NCBI RefSeq assembly: GCF_900474185.1
Contig: NZ_UCNW01000008.1
Coordinates: forward strand, 372,001-436,000
Direction of reading: 5' to 3'
Length of the DNA stretch: 64,000 bases
DNA from: Synechococcus sp. UW69
GTDB lineage: Bacteria > Cyanobacteriota > Cyanobacteriia > PCC-6307 > Cyanobiaceae
A program made the translations under genes and the position numbers. Shown one piece after another: positions 7,319 to 16,655 of the stretch (positions are counted from its first letter, which is position 1; each line of letters begins with the position of its first letter). The notes under the pieces are model-generated. The model was given only the letters and a program-made list of their open reading frames with translations. It had not been told where the DNA came from and did not search any database.

Positions 7319-8300
7319 ATGAAGCTCGACTTCAACTCAGCTCGGGGCCTCGGCGCGACCCTCCGAACACTCGGCTTTGAGATTGATGTGGCTCAATTGA
7401 GCCAGGGCGCTCTCGATGGAGTCTTCCACCTGGGTGGTTCGCGGCAGCTGCCGGTCTTGTCGATCCAGACCAATCAAGACCTAGTGCTTCACGGCAACAG
7501 GCGCTCGGGGATGCTGCCCATCAGCTTGAACACCACCGATCAGCAGCCGGTGGTTCGTGGCGAGGAAACTCATCCGGGCTCCCTTCATGGTTTTCATGCA
7601 GGCCTGACAGACACTTTTTTTCTGCTTCCCTCAGGGGCTCACATCCAGGTGGCGCTCGTCTCGCAGACAAGGCTTGAACAGCTCGCCACCACCACCGGCG
7701 ACCACCAAGTGCTTGAGGTCATCCATGGTTCCAATTCCGCCAACCTCCACCCCCCAACGGTTTCAAGAAATCAGCGCGTTAATCCAGGACCAACTGATGG
7801 GAGTGGCCCAGGAGGATCTGGTCGAGGTCGCGATGCTTGAAGCCTTGACACCGCATGAGCTGAAGGGAACAGCGAGTGGTGAACTCGGCGTGGGGACCGC
7901 CCTAATGAAGGATCTGGTCAGATGGGGGTTCGAAAACAGCCGCCAGGCCATCACGCTTGATGATCTAAGCGCAACGATCTTTGCCTCACGCTCCTCCATC
8001 GTTCAGCACTGTCGTCAGACCTTCGGCATCGGTCCCATGGCGCTGCTCAAACAGATCCGGCTCGCTCAGGTGCAACACGCCCTGGGAGAGCCGGACGTGC
8101 AACACGCCATCTGCTGTCGAACGGTGCAAGAGGTTGCCTCCCATTACGGCTTTCAAAGTCGCAATCACTTCGCTCGGGATTACCGCAACCAATTCGGAGA
8201 ATCCCCAAGAGCGACACTTCAACGGGCATCCGATCCGGGGATTGGACTCCAGTCGGTCTCGGTCGCCCAGAGTCCCCAGATCGCCATGGCCCGGAGGTAA
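7319..8300 (+). pseudogene. AraC-family regulator, split by a frameshift
   Basis: The first frame (ATG 7319) encodes a sensor-like domain (FNSARGLGATLRTLGFEIDVAQ through LEQLATTTGDHQVLEVI) of the kind placed before AraC helix-turn-helix domains. It runs into foreign composition after NSANLHP. The other half continues in the next frame (QRFQEISALIQDQLMG onward) and ends with a full AraC DNA-binding domain (ITLDDLSATIFASRSSIVQH, then VASHYGFQSRNHFARDYRNQFGESP). The break coincides with six Cs at 7750-7755; removing one C joins both halves into one continuous protein of about 326 residues. So this is either a recent inactivation, a phase-variable tract, or a sequencing error. It is tail-to-tail with the GH116 gene (82-base overlap) and divergent from DUF3122-ribD. 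Confidence 0.85.
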
Positions 8301-10720
8301 TGACAGGCCCGGTAGGTGTTCACAGCAGTGATGGCTTCAGGGGTGCGGAACTGCAAGCCGCCGGAATACACCTGCTCGACCACCGCGGAGCAGATGGCTT
8401 CCGCCGTCTGCTTCTCGCCCATCAATCGGTAGTAGCTGGCAATCCCGAAGTTGATCCCCGTCCACACCTCCAGGGGGTGGGTGCCATTGGGATCCAACGG
8501 AGTGCCATCCCGGCGTAAGCCGTTGGCTACACCAAGGGATCCGCCATCAAAGGCCTCGAAACACGCCTCTTTGACGGCCTTCAACGTGCTGCGACTGTTG
8601 CTGTCACTCACCACCGGCGGAAGACCTAACAAGCGTGCATAGAAATCTCCGCAAAGCTGATCGGCCATGACCACCGGCGTGCCGCTCTCGGCATCGATGT
8701 CGTAGTACTCGCCGTTCCAGAGCAACTTGTCGAAGTTGCCACGGGATTGCTCCAACCAACCGCTGAATTCCTTCTGCTCGGCTGAGGTATCAAGACCTGT
8801 CTTGAGCTGCAGAGTCTGGGCAATGGCAAGAGCAGCCTCGAGAGCCGCGATCCAGAGGGCACCGCAATAGGCACTCACCCCCTTCAGAGGCCAGTCATCG
8901 AAGGTCTGATCTGGAGCACCGCCGTTGTCGGGCAAGCCATCATCGTTGACGTCGAAGGTCTTGAGGTAGCGGAGGGCCTCGACAGCCGCCGGCCAGCAGT
9001 CGGCCAAGAAACGAATGTCTTCACCGCTGGGCGCCAGCTTGAACGTGCGCCAAACCTGCAGAACAAAATCACTGCCGAGATCTTTCCAGAGGTTGCAGTC
9101 CTGATAAGCGGTGTAGTTGGTTGCATCCCAGGGAATCTCGTTGGGAGCCCCCAGATCATGGGGCGTGGCTCCCTTCACCTTGCGGTCTGCCTCCACCCGG
9201 CCTTTGCCCTGGGTGAAATACCAACCGATCGGCCGCTGCGTGGCATCCGCCGCCGGAATCGCCCGGGCAAAACTGCGCAACACGGCCTTGTCGAGCTCGG
9301 GCCAGAGCTGCAGCAACGCAAAGGATCCGTAGAGACGAACATCAAGACTCTCGTACCAGGCGTAGTCGAGGCACTCCAGAACGCCGAAGCGGCCGTGGGG
9401 GTCATCGGCTGAAGCCGCGCTCCAGAGACTTCCGCCACTGCAGAGGTCGTAGAGCTCATTGAACAGAGCCATCCGCAGCGGTTCCGGCAGGTCCTTGCGT
9501 TGCAGCACCGGCTGCTGCCAGGCCTCAATCTGCTGGCGCCACGTCTGCCAGTCGCGCAGCGCTTCAGCCGCAATGGCAACCGCCTGATTGCCATCAGCAC
9601 CGAAAAAGTCGGTATAGCGGCGCAGAGCTTGGCTGCCGGTTGCAAAAGCCGTCACGGGAAGATCCCAGCTAATCACCACCGGGATCTCGATGCTCTGCCC
9701 GGGAGCCAGCTGACACTGCACCGCCAGAGCCGCGCTAAGGGGATCATCGGATCCACTGCGTCGATCGTTGTTGCTCTCGGGGATGGAGCCATCGGCACTG
9801 AAGCTGTCCCACAACTCACGGCCATCGCCGCTGGGATTCCATCGGCTACAGCGCTGGACGGTCACACCAGGCTGCTCGGCCGTGGCGATGCACCACTGCC
9901 CCTCGCCTTCGGCGACGGGGGGTTTGGAGACGTTGCCCTCCAGCACCACCCCCTTGAGGGAGCCATCCTCAACGCAACGATTGCGCTGACCGTTGGTCAT
10001 GCCGATGGCCGGGGCGTAATTGTGCTCGGGGCTTCCGTCATCGCGGAAGTGAACCTCGGCCGAGGCATCGGTGTTGGTGAACCAGCCCGTGGTGTTGCGC
10101 CAACTCAACAACAACGACAAATCCAGAGGCTGGTCGGTGGGATTGCGCAGCGTCCAGACGAACACCGCGACCGGATAACTGGTGCGCTGATAGTCCCCAG
10201 GCAGGATCGGACTGAAGGCCTCACATCGCACCTCGGCGTCATAAACGCCCTCGTAGCTGGTCCAACTCAGCGGGTAACGGGCGGCGTAGGTGCCGGTGCT
10301 GCGTTCCGGCGTGCTGGCCGGATACCACTCCCAAGCCTTTAGGGGCTGGCCAGCCTCCGGACGCGACGCATCCTGATGGGGCTGAACCGCCAGGGCATGA
10401 GCCCGCTTGCCCCGACCATTCTCCTCAAACAGAGCGAACTGGCAGTCGGGCAGCACCCCAAACCAGTGCTCACCACCATCGAGGTGCCAGAGGTTGATGT
10501 TGCCGTCGGGGGCACGACCGAAGCAGCCCGCCCCGAAGCCCCCAAGCGGCATGCCGTGGTTGGGGCCGTCATCGAGGTTGCTGGCGTAGCGAACCGTGTA
10601 GGGCTTATCCCAGCCCAGGCCGAAGGGATGGCTCCAGCAGGCCTCCGGTGGTTGCCAATTGGAGGTTTTGGCGCCGCGGCCCAGCAGGGAGTTCAGAGCG
10701 GACCAACCGAACGAAGCCAT
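8219..10720 (-). CDS. GH116 beta-glucosidase / glucosylceramidase-like
   Basis: The 833-residue protein belongs to glycoside hydrolase family 116, which includes human GBA2 and bacterial beta-glucosidases/xylosidases. The N-terminal half is the beta-sandwich domain (GMPLGGFGAGCFGRAPDGN near residue 60). The C-terminal half is the (alpha/alpha)6 catalytic barrel. The expected nucleophile Glu sits near residue 448 in FGVLECLDYAWYESLDVRLY and the expected acid/base Asp near residue 605 in APDQTFDDW, by comparison with the family. There is no signal peptide, so it is probably cytoplasmic and acts on internal glucosyl-lipids or glycosides; the substrate is unproven. It is the last gene of a run with a sulfotransferase and an 80-aa protein. 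Confidence 0.9.
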   Translation of the reverse strand: MASFGWSALNSLLGRGAKTSNWQPPEACWSHPFGLGWDKPYTVRYASNLDDGPNHGMPLGGFGAGCFGRAPDGNINLWHLDGGEHWFGVLPDCQFALFEENGRGKRAHALAVQPHQDASRPEAGQPLKAWEWYPASTPERSTGTYAARYPLSWTSYEGVYDAEVRCEAFSPILPGDYQRTSYPVAVFVWTLRNPTDQPLDLSLLLSWRNTTGWFTNTDASAEVHFRDDGSPEHNYAPAIGMTNGQRNRCVEDGSLKGVVLEGNVSKPPVAEGEGQWCIATAEQPGVTVQRCSRWNPSGDGRELWDSFSADGSIPESNNDRRSGSDDPLSAALAVQCQLAPGQSIEIPVVISWDLPVTAFATGSQALRRYTDFFGADGNQAVAIAAEALRDWQTWRQQIEAWQQPVLQRKDLPEPLRMALFNELYDLCSGGSLWSAASADDPHGRFGVLECLDYAWYESLDVRLYGSFALLQLWPELDKAVLRSFARAIPAADATQRPIGWYFTQGKGRVEADRKVKGATPHDLGAPNEIPWDATNYTAYQDCNLWKDLGSDFVLQVWRTFKLAPSGEDIRFLADCWPAAVEALRYLKTFDVNDDGLPDNGGAPDQTFDDWPLKGVSAYCGALWIAALEAALAIAQTLQLKTGLDTSAEQKEFSGWLEQSRGNFDKLLWNGEYYDIDAESGTPVVMADQLCGDFYARLLGLPPVVSDSNSRSTLKAVKEACFEAFDGGSLGVANGLRRDGTPLDPNGTHPLEVWTGINFGIASYYRLMGEKQTAEAICSAVVEQVYSGGLQFRTPEAITAVNTYRACHYLRAMAIWGLWATETDWSPIPGSDAR

Positions 10721-10779
10721 GCAGGGGCCGAGAGTCGCCCCAGATTGCCAGGTTTACCGCGATCAGCCAGCGGTTCAGA

Positions 10780-11022
10780 TCAGCCCGTGGACAAGGATGA
10801 TGGATTGTCCTCGGCGTCGAGCAGGGCATCCAGCGTGACCGCCGTGCGAACCAATGATTGGTAACGCTGGAGGCTGCGCCGGTTCTGATCCAGCCAACGA
10901 CCGGGGGCCGCCCCCTCTAGGTCGGGCTGATCAGGATCGAGCAAGGGGAGATCGTCCTCCCGCGCAATCAGGGCGATCACAAGTTCATGCAAACGCTGAC
11001 GGCGATCGTGGGATGGGGTCAT
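10780..11022 (-). CDS. 80-aa hypothetical protein in sulfotransferase/GH116 operon
   Basis: A small soluble, charged, probably all-helical protein (RRQRLHELVIALIAREDDLP, then RRSLQRYQSLVRTAVTLDAL). It has no cysteine, signal or membrane span. Its start overlaps the sulfotransferase stop by four bases (ATGA type) and its stop lies 59 bases before GH116, so it is co-transcribed with both. I recognise no family. A helper or regulatory role for one of its neighbours is a guess from position only. Confidence 0.65.
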   Translation of the reverse strand: MTPSHDRRQRLHELVIALIAREDDLPLLDPDQPDLEGAAPGRWLDQNRRSLQRYQSLVRTAVTLDALLDAEDNPSSLSTG

Positions 11023-12092
11023 GCCACCTCCATCAAGTCGTGCAGGCGCTGTTGCGCTTCAACGGGCAGGGTCACAGGATCGGCGATGTAGCTCCGAGCT
11101 TGGGCAATCCGAGCCTGAATCGGTGCCTCCGCCACGAACCAACTGCTGAGCCCAAGTTCGTCATAAATCCGCTTCACCGCCGCAAGGGGTTGGCTGACCA
11201 GCGCGTCGTAGGGCAGCTCAATCAACTGACCCTGAGGGATCCGATGCCGAGACGCCTCAAAGGCCTGGAGTAGCTGGCGATGGGCCGCCACCGTTTCCTC
11301 CACCTGGGTCACGGCATCGGGCACGGGCTGGAGCCCCACCAAGCCACCCAATCGCTGCTTCACCTGAACCAGCGAACGGATCGAAGCCTGCGGATCACGA
11401 GACAGCACCACGAACCGCGCCTTGGGGAAATGCCGCAGCACCAGCTCCACCCGGGCGGAATGAGCACTGTTCTTGATCAACAGACCAGTCTTGCCCTGGC
11501 CGTCGTGGAGCCAGGTGAGCTTGGTGAAGAGCAGCCACTCTCGCTCAAACGCACGGGACAACCCCAGAACGTTGCGACGGAAAAACCATGTGTAGGCCTG
11601 TGGGAAAGCTATCCCCGCCATGTTGGTGTCCATGGTGAGTCGTGCCAGACCGACCTCATCTTCCTGGGGATCGTCCGGTCCCCAGGGCACCGCATCGATC
11701 GGCCGCTGCCGCGTCATGAACGCTTTGAGTACCGAACGAATCCAGGGTTTGAGCAGCAACGCCACCTGCGGCGCCATGGTGAGGCAATTGCGTGCCGTCG
11801 CCAGCGTGGGATCAGAGGCCAGCAACTGATGCAGATACGTCGTGCCACTGCGCCAGTGACCAATCACCACAATCGGATCATCCGGGAGCTCAGCCTTGTG
11901 CAAACGACGTGCAAAAAGCCATGACTGCACCCAAGCCAGGGGCTCAACCATCAGCCCACTGATCCCCATCACCAAGCTCACCCTCCAGCAGGAGAGTGCC
12001 GGGCGACGAAGCTGCAAGCCTCGAAGCAGCACCGCAGGGCGGACGAACCCTCCAGCAACCAAGCGATCCCACAGCAGGTCTCCCCGTGCCAT
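11019..12092 (-). CDS. PAPS-dependent sulfotransferase
   Basis: The enzyme transfers a sulfuryl group from PAPS to a hydroxyl or amine acceptor. The 5'-phosphosulfate loop is GHWRSGTTYLHQLLASDP (around residue 75), and the 3'-phosphate site is FVVLSRDPQASIRSLVQ. I chose ATG 12092 because the frame further upstream is arginine/serine-rich and overlaps the divergent cbiET start. The N-terminal part has a hydrophobic patch (SLVMGISGLMVEPLAW) that may bind membranes, a trait of Sulfotransfer_3-type enzymes acting on lipids or glycans. It leads an operon with an 80-aa protein and the GH116 glucosidase, suggesting a sulfated glycoconjugate substrate. Confidence 0.85.
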   Translation of the reverse strand: MARGDLLWDRLVAGGFVRPAVLLRGLQLRRPALSCWRVSLVMGISGLMVEPLAWVQSWLFARRLHKAELPDDPIVVIGHWRSGTTYLHQLLASDPTLATARNCLTMAPQVALLLKPWIRSVLKAFMTRQRPIDAVPWGPDDPQEDEVGLARLTMDTNMAGIAFPQAYTWFFRRNVLGLSRAFEREWLLFTKLTWLHDGQGKTGLLIKNSAHSARVELVLRHFPKARFVVLSRDPQASIRSLVQVKQRLGGLVGLQPVPDAVTQVEETVAAHRQLLQAFEASRHRIPQGQLIELPYDALVSQPLAAVKRIYDELGLSSWFVAEAPIQARIAQARSYIADPVTLPVEAQQRLHDLMEVA

Positions 12093-12124
12093 AGCCCCAC
12101 AAACCCTGACACCAGAATGACGGG

Positions 12125-13384
12125 ATGATCGATGTGATCGGTACCGACGCGGGGGCTCCAGCCTCGCTGCCCGCTCCACAGCAGAAGCTGCTGCGGACTG
12201 CCGCGCTGATTGCTGCGCCACAACGGTTGCAAGCCGCTGTGAGGGAGTGGCTGGGGGACGACCTGCAGGAACTGATCAGCAGCGACGACCCGCGGGCTCT
12301 CGTGGGCAGCCTGCAATCAAGACCGGCGGCACAACCTGTGGTGGTGCTCGCCAGCGGAGATCCGCTCTGGTTCGGCCTAGGGCGCATCCTTTGCGACCGC
12401 ATCGGTGCGGAGCGGCTTCGGTTTCATCCCGCCCCCACATCGCTGCAACTGGCCTTCGCCCGCATCGGTCGCCCCTGGCAGGACGCCGACTGGGTCAGTC
12501 TGCATGGACGGGACCCCGAGATCCTGGCCAGCGCCTTGCAAAAACGACCGGCGGCCGTGGCGGTATTGACGGACCCCAACCAGGGTGGCGCTAGCACCGT
12601 GCAGCACATGTTGCGCAGCAGCGGCCTTGAAGCCAGCACAGACCTGTGGCTCTGCGAAAACCTCGGGCATGCCGATGAGCGGGTGCAGCAGATCGCCCCA
12701 GGCACGGCCCTGCCGGAGGATCTGCATCCGCTGCTGATTGCACTGCTAATCGCACGGGAACCCGCCGTGCCGGATCTGCATGAGCTGCCGTTGTTCGGGC
12801 TCGATGACGGGCTCTACCTGCAGCACAGCGATCACCCCGGACTGATGACCAAGCGGGAGGTGCGCGTCCAACTGCTGGCCGAACTCGCCTTGCCTGAGCA
12901 CGGCGTGCTCTGGGATCTGGGGGCGGGTACCGGCAGCGTCGGACTGGAAGCTCTGCGCCTGCGCCCACGGCTGCAACTGCTGGCAGTGGAACGGCGCGCC
13001 GGTGGCGCTCAACTGATCCAGCGCAATGCGCAACGGCTCGGGGTCAGCCCCGCAGCAGTGCTGGAAGCAGACGCCATGCAGGTCATGAATGGCGCCCTTC
13101 CCAAGGAGCTCAGCCATCCAGATCGTGTTCTGCTCGGAGGCGGAGGGGCGCAACGGGAGCGCTTGCTGCAGCTGGTTGTGGAGCGTCTGCGGTCTGGAGG
13201 CGTTGTCGTGATTCCCCTGGCCAGCCTGGAGGCGTTAGCCAGCGTTCGGCCCCTGCTCGAGAACGCCGGGTTAGCGGTGCGCGTGCAACAGCTGCAGGCC
13301 TGGCGAGGACAACCACTAGGGGACGGCACACGCCTGGCTCCGATGAACCCAACCTTGATCGTGACTGGAACGAAGCGGAGCTGA
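12125..13384 (+). CDS. cobL: Precorrin-6Y C5,15-methyltransferase, CbiE-CbiT fusion
   Basis: This bifunctional corrin-ring enzyme adds methyls at C5 and C15 and removes the C12 acetate carboxyl during adenosylcobalamin/pseudocobalamin synthesis. Residues of about 1-205 are the CbiE tetrapyrrole-methylase domain (VVVLASGDPLWFGLGRIL). Residues of about 235-419 are the CbiT Rossmann domain with the SAM loop LWDLGAGTGSVGLEAL. The length (419 aa) fits CobL. It is divergent from the sulfotransferase (32-base gap) with no visible cobalamin riboswitch. Its 3' end overlaps the convergent DUF192 gene by 69 bases. Confidence 0.9.
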   Translation: MIDVIGTDAGAPASLPAPQQKLLRTAALIAAPQRLQAAVREWLGDDLQELISSDDPRALVGSLQSRPAAQPVVVLASGDPLWFGLGRILCDRIGAERLRFHPAPTSLQLAFARIGRPWQDADWVSLHGRDPEILASALQKRPAAVAVLTDPNQGGASTVQHMLRSSGLEASTDLWLCENLGHADERVQQIAPGTALPEDLHPLLIALLIAREPAVPDLHELPLFGLDDGLYLQHSDHPGLMTKREVRVQLLAELALPEHGVLWDLGAGTGSVGLEALRLRPRLQLLAVERRAGGAQLIQRNAQRLGVSPAAVLEADAMQVMNGALPKELSHPDRVLLGGGGAQRERLLQLVVERLRSGGVVVIPLASLEALASVRPLLENAGLAVRVQQLQAWRGQPLGDGTRLAPMNPTLIVTGTKRS

Positions 13385-13834
13385 AACAGCCTCAGTCCGA
13401 AGACATAACGGCTCAATCTGAACCGGATCTCCGATGTCAATCCCAAGGCGTTGAGCCTCCCCCGCACCGATTTCGATCACCGCATCGACAAAATCGGCTC
13501 GTCCGTTGCCATCCGCATCTGCGGAATAGGACCGACAAGGCAATGCAGCGCAAGCTGGAACAGCGCGGACCAGATCGAGCACGCGACCGTCTCGAACAAA
13601 GATCATGTCGAGAGGCGCGATTGTGTTGAACATCCAGAAACGCTGCGGCTGCGGGGTGGAAAAGGGGAACCACATCCCACGCAAGGGAGGCAGGGCAGGC
13701 CGCCGCATCAACCCCAGCCGCTGTTGTTCAGGACCGCGGGCCACCTCGAGATCGATGCAGCGCTGGTTCTCCACACACCAGCGGGCGGCAATCGGCAGCC
13801 ACTGTGGGGGCGGCTCAGGGGGCAGAGCATCCAT
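13316..13834 (-). CDS. DUF192 family protein
   Basis: The 172-residue protein carries a DUF192 domain (about residues 28-140): RGPEQQRLGLMRRPALPPLRGM followed by the family hallmark RFWMFNTIAPLDMIFV. The fold is a small beta-barrel of unknown activity, often exported in other bacteria; here no clear signal peptide is visible. The last roughly 23 residues, which overlap the end of cobL on the other strand, look unconserved. It begins six bases after the response-regulator stop and so probably sits in the nadK-regulator-DUF192 transcript. Confidence 0.85.
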   Translation of the reverse strand: MDALPPEPPPQWLPIAARWCVENQRCIDLEVARGPEQQRLGLMRRPALPPLRGMWFPFSTPQPQRFWMFNTIAPLDMIFVRDGRVLDLVRAVPACAALPCRSYSADADGNGRADFVDAVIEIGAGEAQRLGIDIGDPVQIEPLCLRTEAVSAPLRSSHDQGWVHRSQACAVP

Positions 13835-13840
13835 GACCGC

Positions 13841-14518
13841 TCAAGCCTCCGGCAACACCTGGCCAAGGCAGTAGCCCCGGCCGCGCACGGTGTGCAGCAG
13901 ACGGCGCTCACCGCCGGCCTCCAGCTTCTGGCGCAGATAACGCACGTACACCTCAACGACATTGCTGCTGGACCGCTCCCCTTGCCAGACCTCCCGGAGC
14001 AACGCGTCGCGACTCAATACCTGGCCCCGCCGCCGCAACAGCACCTGCAGAAGCATGAATTCACGGGCCGTCAACGCCACCACACGCTCTCCCCGGCGCA
14101 CCGTTCGCGTGGTGGGATCAACGCTGAGATCATCGATCTGAAGCAGCACCGGTCGCTGACCCGACCGCTGCTGGATCGTGCGGTGCAGGCGCAGACGCAG
14201 CAGCAGATCGCTGGGCCCGATCTCCGACAGCCAGAAATCGTCCGCGCCGGTTCCAAGGCAGGCGGCGCGCGCTTCAACGCTGTCGCGTTCCAGATCCAGC
14301 AGGATCGGCATGGCCCCGAAACGGTTGCGCAGATCCTGAATCAAAGCGGCCTGATCGGCCGCCAGCACGGCAGCCACAGGGGATTCACCCGGTTCAGGGG
14401 CATGGGCCGAAGGCCCGGCAGTGAGCCAGTCGAGGGTGGCGTAGCCGGATGCAGCCAGACGGGGCGCCAGGGATATCGCCGACGGGCCTGCCAACAGCAA
14501 CAGGGGATCAGCGTTCAT
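13841..14518 (-). CDS. OmpR-type response regulator with degenerate receiver
   Basis: Residues of about 127-222 form a standard OmpR/PhoB winged helix ([47 protein letters not shown]). The N-terminal receiver lacks the normal acidic pair: the first strand reads PLLLLAGPS where DD is expected. The position of the phosphorylatable Asp is only loosely matched by VLAADQ, and no conserved Lys is evident. It therefore probably does not work by classical phosphorylation. Its start overlaps the nadK stop by four bases (ATGA), so expression is coupled to NAD kinase. The target genes are unknown. Confidence 0.85.
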   Translation of the reverse strand: MNADPLLLLAGPSAISLAPRLAASGYATLDWLTAGPSAHAPEPGESPVAAVLAADQAALIQDLRNRFGAMPILLDLERDSVEARAACLGTGADDFWLSEIGPSDLLLRLRLHRTIQQRSGQRPVLLQIDDLSVDPTTRTVRRGERVVALTAREFMLLQVLLRRRGQVLSRDALLREVWQGERSSSNVVEVYVRYLRQKLEAGGERRLLHTVRGRGYCLGQVLPEA

Positions 14519-15423
14519 TCCCGCTCAGGTTTAGCGATGTGGGGCAGACCCCAACCCAGTTTGTTGCGCAGCACCTGGAAGAACTCGTGGTCGGCGAGGC
14601 GCACAAAGCGCACGGGATGGTCGCTGCGACGGATTAGCACCCGATCTTCCGGCCAGACATAGCAACCTGCACTGCCGTCCACCACCATCATCAGGCGCTC
14701 CGGCGTGGCGGGAAACACAGTGACGGGCTCACGGTCGCTGAACACCAAGGCGCGGGACGCCAGGGAATGGGGCGCGATCGGGGTGAGTTGCAGCACCGGA
14801 CAATCGGGCGTGATCACAGGCCCACCAGAGCTGAGGGCATAGGCCGTGGATCCCGTCGGCGTGGAGAGGATCACACCATCGGCAGCGATGTCCACTGGGG
14901 CATGGCGGCCAATGGCGATCTCGAAGTGACACATGCTCGTAAGCGGCTCACGGTGCAGTGCCATCTCGTTGAGAGAAAGCGCCTCCCAACGGCGTTGATC
15001 GCCCCGCATCACACTCACCACGAGGTTGCTGCGTTCCTCGATCGTCCATTGCTGGGTAAGCACCACGTCGAGGGCCCGGTCCAGATCATCGAGATAGGCC
15101 TCCGCCAGGAATCCCAGATGACCGGTGTTGATCGTGAGAATTGGGATCCCTATAGGTGCGGTCTGACGCGCTGCGGAGAGAACCGTGCCGTCACCACCAA
15201 GCACGATGGCCAACACCATCGATTGGTCGAAGCCCTGAGGCACGCAGGCGCTGTAGCCCCGAAGCCGCAGGTGCTGATCGGGGTTAGCAAAGCCCACCAT
15301 CCCCCCGGAGCTGCTGGCCCGCTCCACGGAATGGCCGGCTGCCTCTAGGCGCTGCTGAATCGTGTCCGCCGTCTGCACCGCCAGCGGCTTGCCGTCATTG
15401 ACGATCAGTCCAATGCGGGGCAC
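14515..15423 (-). CDS. nadK: NAD kinase
   Basis: The enzyme phosphorylates NAD to NADP with ATP. The family signature GGDGT is present ([18 protein letters not shown]), followed by [11 protein letters not shown] and the beta-rich substrate domain with the [20 protein letters not shown] segment. The length (302 aa) is normal. The start is GTG at 15423 ([12 protein letters not shown]). Cyanobacteria often carry two NAD kinases; this window has one. It is the first gene of a three-gene transcript with an atypical response regulator and a DUF192 protein, and it is divergent from the outer-membrane protein at 15606. Confidence 0.95.
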   Translation of the reverse strand: MPRIGLIVNDGKPLAVQTADTIQQRLEAAGHSVERASSSGGMVGFANPDQHLRLRGYSACVPQGFDQSMVLAIVLGGDGTVLSAARQTAPIGIPILTINTGHLGFLAEAYLDDLDRALDVVLTQQWTIEERSNLVVSVMRGDQRRWEALSLNEMALHREPLTSMCHFEIAIGRHAPVDIAADGVILSTPTGSTAYALSSGGPVITPDCPVLQLTPIAPHSLASRALVFSDREPVTVFPATPERLMMVVDGSAGCYVWPEDRVLIRRSDHPVRFVRLADHEFFQVLRNKLGWGLPHIAKPERE

Positions 15424-15605
15424 TGACCGCCTCAGATGCAGAACGAGATCACTTTATGAGCCTTGGCGGAAACGGAATCAGGCTGGGCTGCATTCGACAC
15501 AGAGGCCCTCCGTGGGGCGGTACAGGGCCTGGGACGATTCGAGCGTTTTTATTTGTCGGCCAACAAAAAACCTCTAATTTTGATGGGATTTCTACCCAGA
15601 TCGGC

Positions 15606-16595
15606 ATGCGTCGCCTTCTTCTCCCGCTCGCTTTTGCCATCCCTGCACTGTTCAGTACAGGTGCTCAAGCGTCGGAAGATCTGGCTTGGTCTTACACCCC
15701 TTGGGTGACTCAAGACTTGCTTGCTCAAGCCGAGGGTGATGAGACTGCTTCAGAGGGAGAGGACGATGACAACGACTGGCGGCTTTACCTCGATCTCTAC
15801 GGATTTCTACCGCACGAGAATGAAGGGACTATCAAGCTGGATGGAAACACCAACAAGGGCAATTTGAGTCTTAGCGACATTCTTGAGAATGTTTCCAGCA
15901 TTGCGACAGTTCGTGCAGGTGTGGAACGAGGGCGCTGGGGCCTGCAAACGGGCATTTTTCACGGAGCTGTTGACTTCAACGACAGTGGATCGAAATATGT
16001 AACGCGTGATCACTCACGCGTCCGGAAACTCACCGGCGACAAAGTGACGCGCAAACTCACCCTCAAAGGTGATGTCGAAGGAGATTTTCACCTCGACCAA
16101 ACCTTGATCGATCTCGCTGTGCGCTACCGCGCGGGTGATGTTCAGCGACCAAAAATGGACCAAGGAAGCTTCAGCTTTGTTGGCTTCGCAGGAGCACGCC
16201 TCGTGGATGGCACCATCAAAACCGATATCGACGTTGAGTTGTCTGCGTCCTACGAGGGCCCAATCGTTAAGGCTGAACGCTCCAAGAAGCAAAGCTTTGG
16301 CGATTCCTGGTCACACACCTGGGTGCAGCCATTGATCGGAATGTACGCCACTTATGCCTTCAGCCCTGACTGGCAAGCTTTTATGTATGCGGACGCCGCT
16401 GGTTTCGGTCTGGCCGGTGAAAAGGATCTCAGCGGGAACGCACAAGCAGGCATCGCCTACGCAGTCGGAAATTCAACCCAGATTTCGCTGTCGTACAAAG
16501 TCTTCGGCCTGGAATATTCAGCCTACGGCAATGACAACGGATACAAGACCTTCTCCCACGGACCCAACATTGGCATTCGCTTCCTCTTTGACTGA
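15606..16595 (+). CDS. Outer-membrane beta-barrel protein, paralog A
   Basis: ATG 15606 (MRRLLLPLAFAIPALFSTGA) opens a signal peptide, then a highly acidic linker (EGDETASEGEDDDND) and about 270 residues of alternating strands ending in the terminal aromatic motif GIRFLFD, typical of outer-membrane barrels. It is clearly related to the protein at 29612-30580: both share a YLDLYGF/YVEAYGF strand, AVRYRAGD/ALRYRAGE, SFSFVGFAGARL/SFIGFAGMRL, HTWVQPLIGM/NTWVQPLVGM and GNSTQISLSYK/GNSAQISLAYR. Cargo is unknown. A strong terminator follows. It marks one edge of the sulfatase block. Confidence 0.75.
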   Translation: MRRLLLPLAFAIPALFSTGAQASEDLAWSYTPWVTQDLLAQAEGDETASEGEDDDNDWRLYLDLYGFLPHENEGTIKLDGNTNKGNLSLSDILENVSSIATVRAGVERGRWGLQTGIFHGAVDFNDSGSKYVTRDHSRVRKLTGDKVTRKLTLKGDVEGDFHLDQTLIDLAVRYRAGDVQRPKMDQGSFSFVGFAGARLVDGTIKTDIDVELSASYEGPIVKAERSKKQSFGDSWSHTWVQPLIGMYATYAFSPDWQAFMYADAAGFGLAGEKDLSGNAQAGIAYAVGNSTQISLSYKVFGLEYSAYGNDNGYKTFSHGPNIGIRFLFD

Positions 16596-16600
16596 GACTG

Positions 16601-16643
16601 AACAAGAATCGGGATATGACTCCATCGCATCCCGATTCTTGTT
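16601..16643 (+). terminator. Strong terminator after outer-membrane protein A
   Basis: AACAAGAATCGGGAT (16601-16615) pairs perfectly with ATCCCGATTCTTGTT (16629-16643) around a 13-base loop. It begins six bases past the stop codon of the outer-membrane protein. The 15-bp stem and T-rich 3' arm support intrinsic termination. Confidence 0.85.
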
Positions 16644-16655
16644 TGGGTCATTTCA

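Noticed and set aside
9500-10342. 280-codon plus-strand frame
   Set aside because: It lies wholly antisense to the GH116 gene, has unlike-protein composition and matches no family.
13451-14662. 403-codon plus-strand frame
   Set aside because: It lies antisense to DUF192, the response regulator and nadK; a GC-rich shadow with many Gln/His/Arg and no domain.
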